Positions 52,911 to 63,250 are shown, numbered from the stretch's first letter. The stretch is 64,000 nt of DNA from Aphrocallistes beatrix (GCA_963281255.1 OY725498.1:248001-312000); one strand, 5' to 3'. The notes: a model not told the origin generated them from the sequence alone. Program-made: numbers and translations.

Positions 52911-53096
52911 CAGTCGACTCCGCTTAATAGGGTCACATCGGTCAGGGGACATTTTGCCCCGATCAAGCGGAGAACCCTATTGACCGAAAATATTTGTATT
53001 AGCTTCTATGTGTGAGAGCTATTCTGGTCCTGCCAAAAGTGGCCCGATTAAGCGGTTGACCCGATTCAACAGTGACCTCATTAAGTGGAGTTGACT
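52911..53096. mobile_element. CAGTCGACTCCGC-family MITE, copy 4
   Basis: Starts CAGTCGACTCCGCTTAATA after TA; right end GTGGAGTTGACTA is slightly eroded. Confidence 0.85.
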
Positions 53097-53498
53097 AGAT
53101 TAATACCGCATATCATATCTCTGGTAACTGTGTACTACCATGGTTACGTGACATGGTATTTGCTATTTATGGCATATACATATGTACCAACTCTCAAGTG
53201 ACCAGCAGTTCTAGTCCAAAACCCCACTGACATTCATTAGGTAAAATAATGATCAGCTTTTGTGGGAATACTTTACTATCCAAAATGTTTCTATTTAATC
53301 TCAAAGATACAAGAATCTAACTCTAATATTCATAAAATAATGTAACAGCTAATATTTTAATAAAAATTCCAAAAATACATATATCTGCAACCATTCAATA
53401 TTAAAAATAGAACAAAATAAAATCCATAAATTAAGTTAGAAAATCAGAATATTTAATTCTCGAATAAAAGTTCTTTCAAAGCTATGTTATCGTTTGTC
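53097..53498. other. 3' flank of LAMP-like 4
   Basis: AT-rich, no feature recognised. Confidence 0.4.
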
Positions 53499-54320
53499 CT
53501 ATCTTTTGATGCGGAATCGACAAATCAAATACAAGAGTAACAGAGTTATGACAAAACCCGCCAAAATGGAGCCCATTAATACCACCACAATTCCAGGAAT
53601 GCCACTTGGGACACAATCATTAAAATATTTGAAATTGTTGCCAGTCAAATTCAATGCGAATGGTTGTACGGTGTATGAGGATAGAGTTATATTGGTTCCA
53701 GTTCCATTTGATAGTTTATTTGGTTCCTGTGTTAGTTCCAATGTTAAGTTGTTGCTACAGGTGTAAGCTTGTCTGATCTGAGCAGAAATAGTTTCAGTTT
53801 CATTTAGATGCACAATGTAGCTATAATTAGAAACATTGTGATATAAATAGCTTACAGAGTCCAAGTACCAGGTGTCTAGGGCGCCATATCTCCCTGAGTG
53901 AGGTGATTGGTTGAGGAGAAAAGAGAAAGTCAGCTGATGCCAAATATTAGAACTCTTCGTCCACTTTAAACTAATTTTAGAATTCGCTAGACCACCTGGA
54001 ATAATCACAGGACACTGCCCGGTTATGATAACATTACTTGGACCAGGGATGAGTATTGGTTCACCTTTCAAAAGTGTTAGATTCGTGGTTATATTAATAG
54101 ATCTACTGACACATAGTCTCACACATGGGTTAGTTAGCTTTGTGGCGTTGAGAGTGTAACAGAAAGGGAAATATGGTTTGGGAGGAGGTGTCGGAGTGGA
54201 TGTAGGTGCTGGGAAGATGGTTAGTTGGGGTTGAGTTGTCAATGGAATTGGAACGTATGTAACATTTCCTGAAATTAAACGGTTCACTTCTAAAAATAGA
54301 ATCAGTACTTGAAGCAGCAT
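53499..54320 (-). CDS. LAMP-like glycoprotein 4, lacking the lysosomal sorting tail
   Basis: Intronless, 273 residues from the ATG at 54320. Signal peptide LLQVLILFLEVNRLISG. The hinge is short (TSTPTPPPKP), followed by the same LAMP-like domain as LAMP-like 3: FCYTLNATK, CVRLCVSRS, GQCPVII, YTCSNNLTLEL, DCVPSGIP. The transmembrane helix is GIVVVLMGSILAGFVITLLLLYLI. The cytosolic tail stops after CRFRIKR. Its paralogue continues with a lysine patch and QYERLT, so the tyrosine sorting signal is gone here. The product is predicted to stay at the plasma membrane or take another route. The luminal domain keeps an intact frame, so I treat it as a working gene rather than a pseudogene. Confidence 0.82.
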   Translation of the reverse strand: MLLQVLILFLEVNRLISGNVTYVPIPLTTQPQLTIFPAPTSTPTPPPKPYFPFCYTLNATKLTNPCVRLCVSRSINITTNLTLLKGEPILIPGPSNVIITGQCPVIIPGGLANSKISLKWTKSSNIWHQLTFSFLLNQSPHSGRYGALDTWYLDSVSYLYHNVSNYSYIVHLNETETISAQIRQAYTCSNNLTLELTQEPNKLSNGTGTNITLSSYTVQPFALNLTGNNFKYFNDCVPSGIPGIVVVLMGSILAGFVITLLLLYLICRFRIKR

Positions 54321-54624
54321 TCTACGTATATGAATTAATCTAATGTTCAAACACGTGTCTTAAAATAGCATTGTGGGAGTGTCAACATTCCTCTTGGGCT
54401 AGCTCGTATCCAAGACTGCTGTCCTAGTGCCATCCATTGGGACAATAATGTGTCGGATTACTGGCACTACGACACTAAACATCTCCAAATTGTGTCCAGG
54501 CAGAAAATTCATTATTTTTAGCAACATTTTAAAAATATCAAAAAGACCCATTTTTAGAGAACAGCGAATCTCGTTCGTTTTGGAAAATGTATAAAGTCTA
54601 GGAAAAATATTTTGAATTAACCAA

Positions 54625-57600
54625 TCACATCAGAGAACTAAAATAGTCATTTAACTTCTCTTGAAAATTGTCTCCTTTAAAGTTGTCCAATGGGACAGAC
54701 TCCAGACTGTTCGTAGTCAATTCGAAGCCAGTACGGACTAGGAACTCGTGTGGATACGTAATAGCAACCTGAACTATCCGTGAAGTGCTGTTGTGTTGGA
54801 AAGTGACAGTGGATTTCAAAGTTATGGCAGGGAGAAAGGGCTGTAGAGGAGATATAGACATCATCATCCAATCAGAATCGAGAGCGAAGAAGTTTAGTAT
54901 TTGCTGAGTCCAGAACTGTAGAATTGTTCGTCCAATGAACACTTTGAACCGAGGAGAATCGACTGAAAATTGAACCGAGTTCTGGTCAGTTCCAATTGGA
55001 ACTATGTTATATAAGGTACCAGCTCTTGGTTGCAATTTCAGACAGCATAACTCATTTTGAGAATATTTCTCATAGATCGGGACTTTTAGGTCGCTAGGAA
55101 ATGCAGTGAGAGGAAAGTCCAATTCCAAAGGGACAGACGAGAAATTCATTTCTGCATTCACAGCTTTGCAAGTTGTATCTATGAAACTGACTAAATCAAT
55201 TCTTAACACCCCTTCCTGTAGCTTGGATAGGACACACTGATTGGAAGACAGGCGGGCTATAAATAGAATAAATAATTCTTTTAAAATATTGATGCTAAGT
55301 GTGGTGAAAGTTTTGTGAAATTTGGACAGTTTTGTCCAACTGAAAACCTTAGCAACCCATAGTTATTCTGGAATGGTAATGCGGAAATGGTTCGACTTTT
55401 GAAATAGGAAATAGTTCTAATTGCAGATTTAGGAAATAGTTCGACTTTTTATCATTAGGATTAATGGTGGTTTTTATGTGAACTATTTCCTTTTTTGGAA
55501 AGTCGAACTATTTCCGTTTTTTGTGCGAACTATTTCCACCATACTTCTGGTTAGGGATCGACCGGGAATCCCGGTTTTGCCGGGATTTGGCTATTTTACC
55601 GGGATCCCGGTTATTGCCGGGATCGCCTAAATTTACCGGGATCTAGCCGGGAATTTAAAAACCTTTATATAGTGGAACTCAGAATGAATTAATATTCTAT
55701 TCATGTAATTTATGGTTAAACGTAGTTATTATACACTATAGACATTAACATTAATTTATTTCAGAATTTTTGACACCCCGCTATTCCGAATTCCGACCAT
55801 TCTTTTAGGACGAAACCCTACCTAAGGCTACATTTAACCTCAGAAATACGGTCAATTCATTACATCAATCGTTCACTACTTGTTGAATCAATAGTTACGT
55901 GTTAAACCAAAACATTTTATTGACAATTGACAATATGTACTAATCCCGGCTAGCCGGGAATCCCGGCAAAAAAAATGACAATCCCGGCAAAATCCCGTCC
56001 CGGCAGAAAATCTTATCCCGGTCGATCACTACTTCTGGTATGTGTCTATTAATAGCGCTACTTACGATTGGCTAGCGGTAGAGTGGAGATGGAAGAGGAG
56101 TGCTTGGATTTTGAAGATGCCATGGATTCGCTGTTAACTGGAATATAGGCAGCAGTTGGCCCTTCTAATCGTGTGTCAAGTGGCACAAATTGGGCAGTAG
56201 CTGGCACAGGGTGAGCCACTTTCTGATTGTGTCGCTGCAACTGTCGCAGAGCGTCACAAGCGAATAAGTACAAGGCTCGGTTTGGTTCGGGAATTGGTTC
56301 CATATCGTTATCTGTGTGGTTGTTAGGCTTATCGTTCTCGTGAATGGATTGCAATGAAAGCCACCTGCCAGGCCGTAACTGAACGTGCAGCTGTCCTTCA
56401 CACACGTACACAGGACGATCTTGATCCTAGCAACGTGGAAATATTCAATTCTATCATAGATATGATACTAAATTAGTAACGGTAGTTGGATGTATGTTAG
56501 GAATACTGAAAATCCTATATCCACATTATGATCCATAGTCCAACTAACATAATATTATACATTAGTAAGTTCTCTCTAAAATTCGTTCCTACTTTTCAAT
56601 AAAAATCGTTAATTTGAGGAATTTGAATTTTGATTGAAAAAATAGAAGTAGAAACTGCATCTGATTGGCTACTCACTGTAGAGTACGCGTCTATCATTAG
56701 CTGAGTGAACAACTCGTGATGAAAGAAAGTTAGCTGTGCTTTGTAAAGTTGTCGCTGCCACTCAGGGAGGCCAGCTGGCGGACACAATCCGTAACACCCC
56801 TCTCTCTCCATCCTCTCCCAATCCAGTTGAGGCTTGGATTTCACTGGCTTCGGGTGCAAGTACACCAAGAGGGCAGATCTAAATATAGACAAATCAACCA
56901 ATCAAATCTCACAAATTTGAAAAACCGCATTTCTATAACAACAAGACGCACAAAGGTGTGAAAAGTATTTGTCCTTAGTAAAGTCTGTATTAAACAGATA
57001 AATATCATTTTACTCCAAATACATTCCTTATTAAAAGGTGTGAAAATGATCAGTACAACCTTGTCAACAGTTCCTGTGGGATGTCAAGTGTCACAGGACA
57101 GAATGGAACAGCTGGTACGTCTACATCCATCGCTTCACTGGCCCCTTTCGTCCGACGGAGAGGATCAGCTGTTTTACGGACGAGAAACCTAACTTTCTCC
57201 TGGAGTCGAGACCCGGAAGAATTGTACGTCAGATCTCCCATGATGGAGTCCTATATTTAGATACATGGATCTTCAAAAAGATGAAAACAGAATTTCTGAA
57301 AATTTTTTTCAGAATAATTATTAAAAATATGCTAGAAAGTATTTTTGGAGAATTTATAATTAGATACAAAACCTGAAAATTCCTTACAAGCATAATCATT
57401 TAATCTATATTTAGTACAAATTCATTGAATCTATATTTAGTACAGATTCATTGAATCTATATTTAGAACGGCTCACCTGGGATCTGACCAATCTCCACCT
57501 CTCCCTCAGACTCCACAGACAGTCGTGGAAGGCGTGCTCACTCCCGTTTCTGGCGCCCAGACAGCTCGTGAGCTCATTGGCTCCTTTCAAGAGAATGTCA

Positions 57601-57749
57601 GCTGCTCCCCTCAGCGCCTCTCGCGCCTTGATGAGAGATTTCCCGGGAGTGGCACGTTTGTGTGGCAGAATGTGTCGCTCTAAAGGTATCTGCGCTGAGT
57701 GTCCCTTCACTTCCTTCAACTGGAGGTAACGCGGGCATTTATTCAACAC
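54625..57749 (-). CDS. MED17: Mediator complex subunit 17, five 3' exons (5' end not found)
   Basis: Exons 57749-57477, 57250-57060, 56878-56677, 56426-56066 and 55256-54625 join in phase (552 codons plus stop). Landmarks match MED17 in order: LRGAADILLKGANELTS with LWSLRERWRLVR, then DSIMGDLTYNSSGS, RSALLVYLHPKPVKSKPQLDW, the DRPVYVCEGQLHV strand, ALYLFACDALRQLQ, and a C-terminal block (SSNQCVLSKLQEG ... YPHEFLVRTGFELT). MED17 is the scaffold subunit at the Mediator head-middle junction, needed for RNA polymerase II initiation. The N-terminal hundred or so residues are missing; the first exon shown follows a CTATTTTTAG acceptor. I could not find the earlier exon(s) before the calmodulin-like gene on the opposite strand. 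Introns carry a hAT element (55552-56032) and short foldbacks. Confidence 0.85.
55385..55538. repeat. Imperfect inverted repeat in MED17 intron
   Basis: GGAAATAGTTCGACTTT is matched by AAAGTCGAACTATTTCC, with extra copies of GAACTATTTCC. Possibly a short MITE. Confidence 0.5.
55552..56032. mobile_element. hAT-like element (TAGGGATCGACCGGG)
   Basis: Ends TAGGGATCGACCGGGAATCC and TATCCCGGTCGATCACTA with a perfect 8-bp duplication CTTCTGGT (55544-55551, 56033-56040). Interior CCCGG(T/C) arrays, no open reading frame. In the last MED17 intron. Confidence 0.9.
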
Positions 57750-57871
57750 CTAAAAATAGGACACATTACTAAATAAGGAAGATATTACGAATAATCTTAA
57801 AAGATGGATTGACCAATAGGATGCTAGATAATGAAATACAGATGTTGGTAATCTGATTGAATTGTCCCAAG

Positions 57872-58314
57872 TTGAGCGAAACCTAATTGAGCGAAACCTA
57901 GGATTAGACTTGAATTCTCTACTGTGTGGTGTGCCTACATTTGTCCGAATTTAAGATGTTGGATTTGTCCGACAACTTCTTAGTTTCCTTTCCTATTATA
58001 CTTCTGCCGAATCGACGAAATAAGACCGAATTCGAAGTAGGAATAAGAGCTAAAATGCCACACAGAACTCTCTCATGAAATAAAAATGCAACTTTCACGC
58101 TCAATTGGAAACTATTTCAGACCTAAAATGCCACCTTTCAATAAGTTCTTATACATATCACTCTTCAAAATGCTCACTTCGCTCTCTCTCCAATTTCAAG
58201 TTATCTGACAAATATCATAGTTTGAATACTAGCAGTATTAAAATAACTTAGTTCAACTGAGTTTAGCAAAATTAGGTTTCGCTTAATTAAGTTTCGCCGT
58301 TAGGTTTCGCTCAA
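57872..58314. mobile_element. Inverted-repeat element (TTGAGCGAAACCTA)
   Basis: Left arm TTGAGCGAAACCTAATTGAG with a second TGAGCGAAACCTA copy; right arm TAGGTTTCGCTCAA with GGTTTCGCTTAATTAAG. About 440 bp, no coding capacity, between MED17 and the calmodulin-like gene. Confidence 0.7.
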
Positions 58315-58714
58315 ATGAGGAAACCTCTTCTGATTGGCTAGTGTAATCAACTCGGTTGCGTGACTACAACCAATGTACAACACTTAATCCTGATTGGACA
58401 ATGAAATATGGAGAAAGAGATGAATAAAATTAAAACAATGTGGCATAGTGGCATAGTGGCACGGTGGTTTTCAGAAATAGAAACAAACTAAAAGAATTCT
58501 GGATGGCTTCATGAATGAGATAAGACTCTTAAACCTTAGAAGTTAGGCTTAAACCATTGATCTAAAAGAATAAAATAAACGGAAACTCAAATGTACCATA
58601 ATTCTGAAAAAGAAAGTGTGAAGTGGTCTGTGTTGTCGCTTTTTATATTGATTCGATCAGGTAGAATTCAAGGAAATACCATTAAGCAGACCGCTCTAAA
58701 TATAACTAAGACAC
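58315..58714. other. Calmodulin-like gene 1 upstream region
   Basis: Contains TTTTTATATTGATTCG near 58640 as a possible TATA box and AGTGTGAAGTGG near 58616. No MED17 N-terminal exon recognised on the minus strand. Confidence 0.4.
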
Positions 58715-59572
58715 ATGGCATCAAAAGCTGACCATCAACTGAGTCCAGAGGAAATATTGGCATACAAAGAAGCTTTCGCATATTTCGATCAAGATGGGAA
58801 CGGTTCCATTACTGTGGAAGAGTTGGGAGAAGTGTTGAATCAAATGGGGCAGAATCCCACAGAGCAGGAACTCAAGGATATGATCAGTGAAGTGGATGCG
58901 GACAGGAATGGAACCATAGAATTCTCAGAATTTATCGACATGATGTCTAGACAACAGAGAGAAGTGAGTGACGTCATTATATACTTGCATAGTAATAGGG
59001 TTTGAATTTAACTGCTAATTTTAGAATTAAAATGAAGAGTTTAGGAATGCATTCAAAGTCACTACTGTTTTGATCCCAAATGCATTTGTATTTCAAAATA
59101 ATCGAATTTCATTGGTCAGCACAATTTGTCACCTATCTCGGCGAGGTGTGAAGATTCCGCTTAGATCTTCGAACTCCCTTGTAAACTCATCATTATTTAC
59201 CTGTGCGCCAAATTTCACATTTCTAGCACCTCACAGTTCCTCAATCAACTTGCACAAACAAACAAATAAAACAACAACAACAACAACAACAACAAAAACT
59301 TTAATATATAAGATACGTAGTAGGGTAATGATAGAGTTCAATCTAACTTCTAATTTTAGAAAGATGAAGATGAGGAGCTCAGGAATGCATTCAAAATCTT
59401 CGATCAAGATGGCAATGGTTATATCACGAATGAAGAGTTGGCACTAGCCATGAAAGGCCTGGGACACAAACTGTCAGATAAAGAAGTGGAGTCCATGATT
59501 CGAGAGGCGGATCAAGATGGTGACAACCAGGTGGACTTTGAGGAATTCAAGGCCATTATGAAGAGTAAATAA
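58715..59572 (+). CDS. Calmodulin-like EF-hand protein 1
   Basis: Exons 58715-58963 and 59360-59572 join in phase 0, giving 153 residues. There are four EF-hand loops: [36 protein letters not shown] and [12 protein letters not shown], each with acids at positions 1, 3, 5 and 12 or close equivalents. It keeps the calmodulin dumbbell layout with a linker [19 protein letters not shown]. The protein is longer by about four residues than canonical calmodulin and clearly diverged (for example [11 protein letters not shown] for EFKEAFSLFDK), so it is probably a calmodulin-like paralogue and not the main calmodulin. It would bind calcium and regulate helical target peptides. The intron contains a relic copy of the exon 2 start at 59008-59060. 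Confidence 0.92.
59008..59060 (+). pseudogene. Relic duplicate of calmodulin-like exon 2 start
   Basis: CTGCTAATTTTAGAATTAAA then ATGAAGAG, TTTAGGAATGCATTCAAAGT closely matches the true boundary at 59345-59397 (CTAATTTTAG/AAAGATGAAG ... CAGGAATGCATTCAAAATC). The copy then loses similarity, so it cannot replace the exon. Confidence 0.7.
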
Positions 59573-60675
59573 CAACAACAACACTCAGTCTATTAATAAA
59601 GTGTGCTGCTATTTATAAAATGTTTTCTTTATTAATAATGTTTGTAGAAATAATTCCAACCAATGAAATGTTTCAGTCCAATTTGAGCATAAATAAAGTA
59701 GTAAACAACACTTGTTTGTTAGTATAGAAGTAAACAAACCCCTCAGCCAATCACATTATTGCATTTACAGAATAGTTCCAAATGAAGCTAAATCGAGGCT
59801 AAAACTCATTCAACCATTCCCTAGAGGGTTGAATCAAATTGTCTGTCTTTGATGCTAATAGAAAAGAACCATGGATACCTCCAAGTGGTTTTAGGAGGTG
59901 ATAAAGTGACAGTTTTGCCATCACCCCATGACACCCCAGGGCCATAGCCACTGGTTTCGCCGATTTAACCCCAAAAGGACACTTTTGTACGGTAGGACTG
60001 GTTTCAACCGGACCACTTCACACCTGGTGTCTACGGCATTGCATCCCATGTCCTTAGAAAATGTCCCTCATCTGATTGGCGCATTGGTCCATGTATTGAG
60101 ACATTTGGAACCCAACTTTTGATTTTAATCGGGACACATTGGACACATATGTGGTACCAGGTTTGAAGTGGCGCAGTTGGGACACAAAGTGGTCTGATTT
60201 TTCTCATATGATAAAGTGTTAATGTGTCGCGTTACTATGGTGACACCATGGTACCCTAAATATGCCAATATACAACTTGTTGAAATATCTCATGGTGCCC
60301 TATGGATTATTGAAGATATCTGAATTGAGGAAATCGGAAAGCGTCATAATTACAGATAATTTGGAAATAATAACACAAACAAAGTGTTATTGTCCACAAA
60401 CAATGTGAACTATTAAGGCTTAGAAATAACAACAATAGCTCTCAAAACACAATAACATATTGAATAGGACAATCAAACGATTGGTTGAATGTATTATTGG
60501 ACAATTAAAAGGATGAAATGACCATAAATGGAATATACTTGATAGGTATTTCATTTTGTAATAATAGAATTGCTCCTATAAATATAATAATGTATAAGAA
60601 ATAAGAAATTTCAGGAAAATTGGTCTTATGTTTTATTCGGAAATTAGTGATTTTGTGAGTTTTTGAAAGTAATGT
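59573..60675. other. Intergenic after calmodulin-like gene 1
   Basis: Starts with the 3' UTR (AATAAAG at about 59597). Mostly AT-rich. A GC-richer patch at 59900-60180 has no convincing frame. No gene recognised. Confidence 0.45.
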
Positions 60676-61272
60676 GATCTGTACAGTTTTTTGGCGGGTT
60701 GAAAGTAATGTCCCGCGAAAACGTTCCAAAAGGTAGAATTGTCCCGTTTTGCAGTGTATAGGACTAATACAAATATATTATGTCCCGCTAAATTCTTCAA
60801 TGTCCCGCTAAATTCCTCAATGTCACGCTAAATTGCTCTATGTCCCGCTAAATTCCTCAATGTCCCGCTAAATTCTTCAATGTCCCGCTAAATTCCTCAA
60901 TATCCCGCTAAATTTCTCTGTCCCGCTAAATCGCTCAATGTCCCGCTAAATTCATCAATGTCCCGCTAAATTGCTCTATGTCCCGCTAAATTCCTCAATA
61001 TCCCGCTAAATTGCTCAATGTCCCGCTAAATTCCTCAATATCCCGCTAAATTACTCAAAGTCCCGCTAAATTGCTCAATGTCCCGCTAAATTACTCAATA
61101 TCCCGCTAAATTACTCAATATCCCGCTAAATTACTCAAAGTCCCGCTAAATTGCTCAATATCCCGCTAAATTACTCAATGTCCCGCTAAATTCCTCAATG
61201 TCCCGCTAAATTCCTCAATATCCCGCTAAATTCTTCAATATCCCGATTTTTTCTTGCAGAGGTTGCATGTAT
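60676..61272. mobile_element. GTCCCGC element expanded by a 20-bp tandem array
   Basis: Outer parts (AAAGTAATGTCCCGCGAAAA, TTGTCCCGTTTTGCAGTG, TTCTTGCAGAGGTTG) match 39370-39520. Between them, 60779-61250 holds about 23 units of TGTCCCGCTAAATTCCTCAA with variable positions 1-2 and 15-18. Confidence 0.85.
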
Positions 61273-61788
61273 AGCTCTCTCCATGCTGCGACACATTCTA
61301 TATCCATTGTGATGGCTGTGTATGATTGACCAATTAAATAATAGTGTCCCGAGCTAAAATAAGAAATCAGAATCAAATGTAATAGATATTTTCATTCAAT
61401 GAAGTATGCATGAGTGCTGAGAAGTGGCTACGCCATAATATTCCACTGCCATCTGATCAAATCATTGGATTAAATGGGTTCTTATTGTGCCTCTATAAAT
61501 AGCCTATTTCTCAATATGAATATGCTTATGCACTGATAAGGAATGTGATACTTGTGTAAATTTATTCTCAGTTTACTGAGGGAAGTTTATAATTGTTTAC
61601 AAATTGGAGTGTAAACAATTATATTTGAAAATTAAATAGCTTTTTTAGTACATAAGATGTATTAACTAATTCAACCAATCAAAAGCTAGGCACGTTATAA
61701 CTGCACTACAATGTTCATAATAGATTGTACCTATAATTACACCATGTTAAAAATATCCACTATTTTAAGCACTATTTATAGTAGCAAA
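61273..61788. other. Upstream of calmodulin-like gene 2
   Basis: AT-rich. CACTATTTATAG ends at 61781, eight bases before the ATG at 61789, and looks like an acceptor, so a non-coding first exon is expected within or before this stretch. Confidence 0.4.
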
Positions 61789-62253
61789 ATGGCAGAAAAG
61801 GAGATGGATTCTGAAAGGAAACGGGAACTGGAAGAGATGTTCAAAAACTTTGACAGCGATGGAGATGGAAGGATAACTTTTTCTGAGCTAAAGGAGGCAC
61901 TCGAAAAAGTGGGAGATTTCAAAACAGACAAAGAAATACACGAAATGATCAAAGAAGTTGATATCGATAAAAACGGGACAATCGAATTCGGAGAGTTTGC
62001 GATGTATTTTGATAAATACATCGGGAGTATGCAGTCGAAACGAGAAGAGATGAAAGGAATTTTTAATTCTTTCGACATCGACAGAGATGGCTATGTTACA
62101 TTCGATGAATTGCAGACAGTATTTAAAATGATGGGAGAAAACCTCAGTGGAGAACAGGTCAAGGATTTGATCAAAAGTGTTGATCTAAACAAAGACGGAA
62201 AATTAGATTTCAATGAATTCACGAAACTCTGGAAGAGTCTTAACACCAGTTAA
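61789..62253 (+). CDS. Calmodulin-like EF-hand protein 2
   Basis: Single coding exon, 154 residues from the ATG at 61789 (MAEKEMDSERKRELEEMFKN). The upstream in-frame extension is AT-rich and precedes an acceptor-like CTATTTATAG, so it is left out. Four EF-hand loops: DSDGDGRITFSE, DIDKNGTIEFGE, DIDRDGYVTFDE and DLNKDGKLDFNE, all with good calcium ligands. The C-terminus is KLWKSLNTS. The layout matches calmodulin/troponin C-type proteins. It is paralogous to, but well diverged from, the gene at 58715-59572, and unlike it has no intron in the coding part. A role in calcium-dependent regulation is inferred from the family. Confidence 0.9.
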   Translation: MAEKEMDSERKRELEEMFKNFDSDGDGRITFSELKEALEKVGDFKTDKEIHEMIKEVDIDKNGTIEFGEFAMYFDKYIGSMQSKREEMKGIFNSFDIDRDGYVTFDELQTVFKMMGENLSGEQVKDLIKSVDLNKDGKLDFNEFTKLWKSLNTS

Positions 62254-62595
62254 ATAGATGATGATTGGTTGATAGAGTTGAATAGGTTGTATATTCAGAA
62301 TCTATTCTGTACTGTAGTGCTAGGTCATATGTATTCTCTAAAAAAGTAATGAATGCTATTATTGATATCTCCCCCTTTTAGAGAAATTGAACCGTCCTAA
62401 AAGATTTAGAAACGTCCCCTCACATACTAAATCCCCTTCCCTGCTCATAATCCATCCAAGTCGAAACAAAAATACCGAAAAAAATCCTCGAAAAATCGCC
62501 CCCCTAAAGAAGGTGCAATTTTTTTTGATACCTCAGAATAAATTTCACAGCAAATCAACTTTCTTTCCATTCATCCAATCATTCGCATAGTTATA
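62254..62595. other. 3' flank of calmodulin-like gene 2
   Basis: No gene or repeat recognised. Confidence 0.4.
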
Positions 62596-62759
62596 CAGTA
62601 GAACTCGGATAATACGTACCCTCCTGGAAGCAGAAAGAAGCACACTAACCGAGTTATTCTTACATCAGAATCTCTATATTAAATGCATTTTGGTTCAGAG
62701 AAATGAGCAAGTGCTAAGCCGAAGTATGTCGTATCCCGAGTACTAAGCGAGTTCTATTG
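62596..62759. mobile_element. CAGTAGAACTCGG-family MITE, copy 3
   Basis: Starts CAGTAGAACTCGGATAATAC after TA, ends CTAAGCGAGTTCTATTG. Diverged interior. Confidence 0.75.
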
Positions 62760-63049
62760 CATTTAATGAATTGTTTGCGGCAGGTGATAAATGGCGTTAG
62801 AATTAATAACCGCACTGGCTACAGTTCGAGGAAATACGGTGTCTGTATTTCAGTGGCGTAGCTAGGATCTTCTGATGGGACACAATACCCAGCTGGGATC
62901 AGAGTCGCTGTTAGCCCCCTAATGGGGTCCATGTGAACCCCTGGAAATCACATTTCCTTCATAATATGTCCAGAAGTTGTAGACACATCAAAATAAATAA
63001 TTGAAACATCTCTCACAAAAATTAGTACGTATATCCTGACGAGGAGCGC

Positions 63050-63250
63050 ATGCCCTGTGGCCCTGTGTCCCCTATGTCCCTATGTCCCTGTGTCCCCGTG
63101 TCCCCGTGTCCCCTATGTCCCCTTTGTCCCCTGTGCCCTTGTGTCCCCTGTGTCCCTGTGTCCCCTATGTCCCTGTGTCCCATGTGTCCCTTGTGTCCCC
63201 TGTATCCTTGTGTCCCTGTGCCCTTGTGTCCCCTGTGTTCCTGTGTCCCT
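63050..63250. repeat. TGTCCC minisatellite
   Basis: Degenerate array of TGTCCC(C/T)(T/G) words on the plus strand, strongly C/T-rich. Long open frames here on both strands are repeat artefacts. Confidence 0.9.

Noticed and set aside
57919-58104. Minus-strand 61-residue frame as MED17 first exon
   Set aside because: Lies inside the TTGAGCGAAACC element and has no MED17 similarity.
59928-60122. Plus-strand 64-residue frame after the calmodulin-like gene
   Set aside because: No splice context, no family and no codon signature; chance frame.
61711-61788. N-terminal extension of calmodulin-like protein 2
   Set aside because: AT-rich, not EF-hand-like, and ends in an acceptor word; the ATG at 61789 is the better start.
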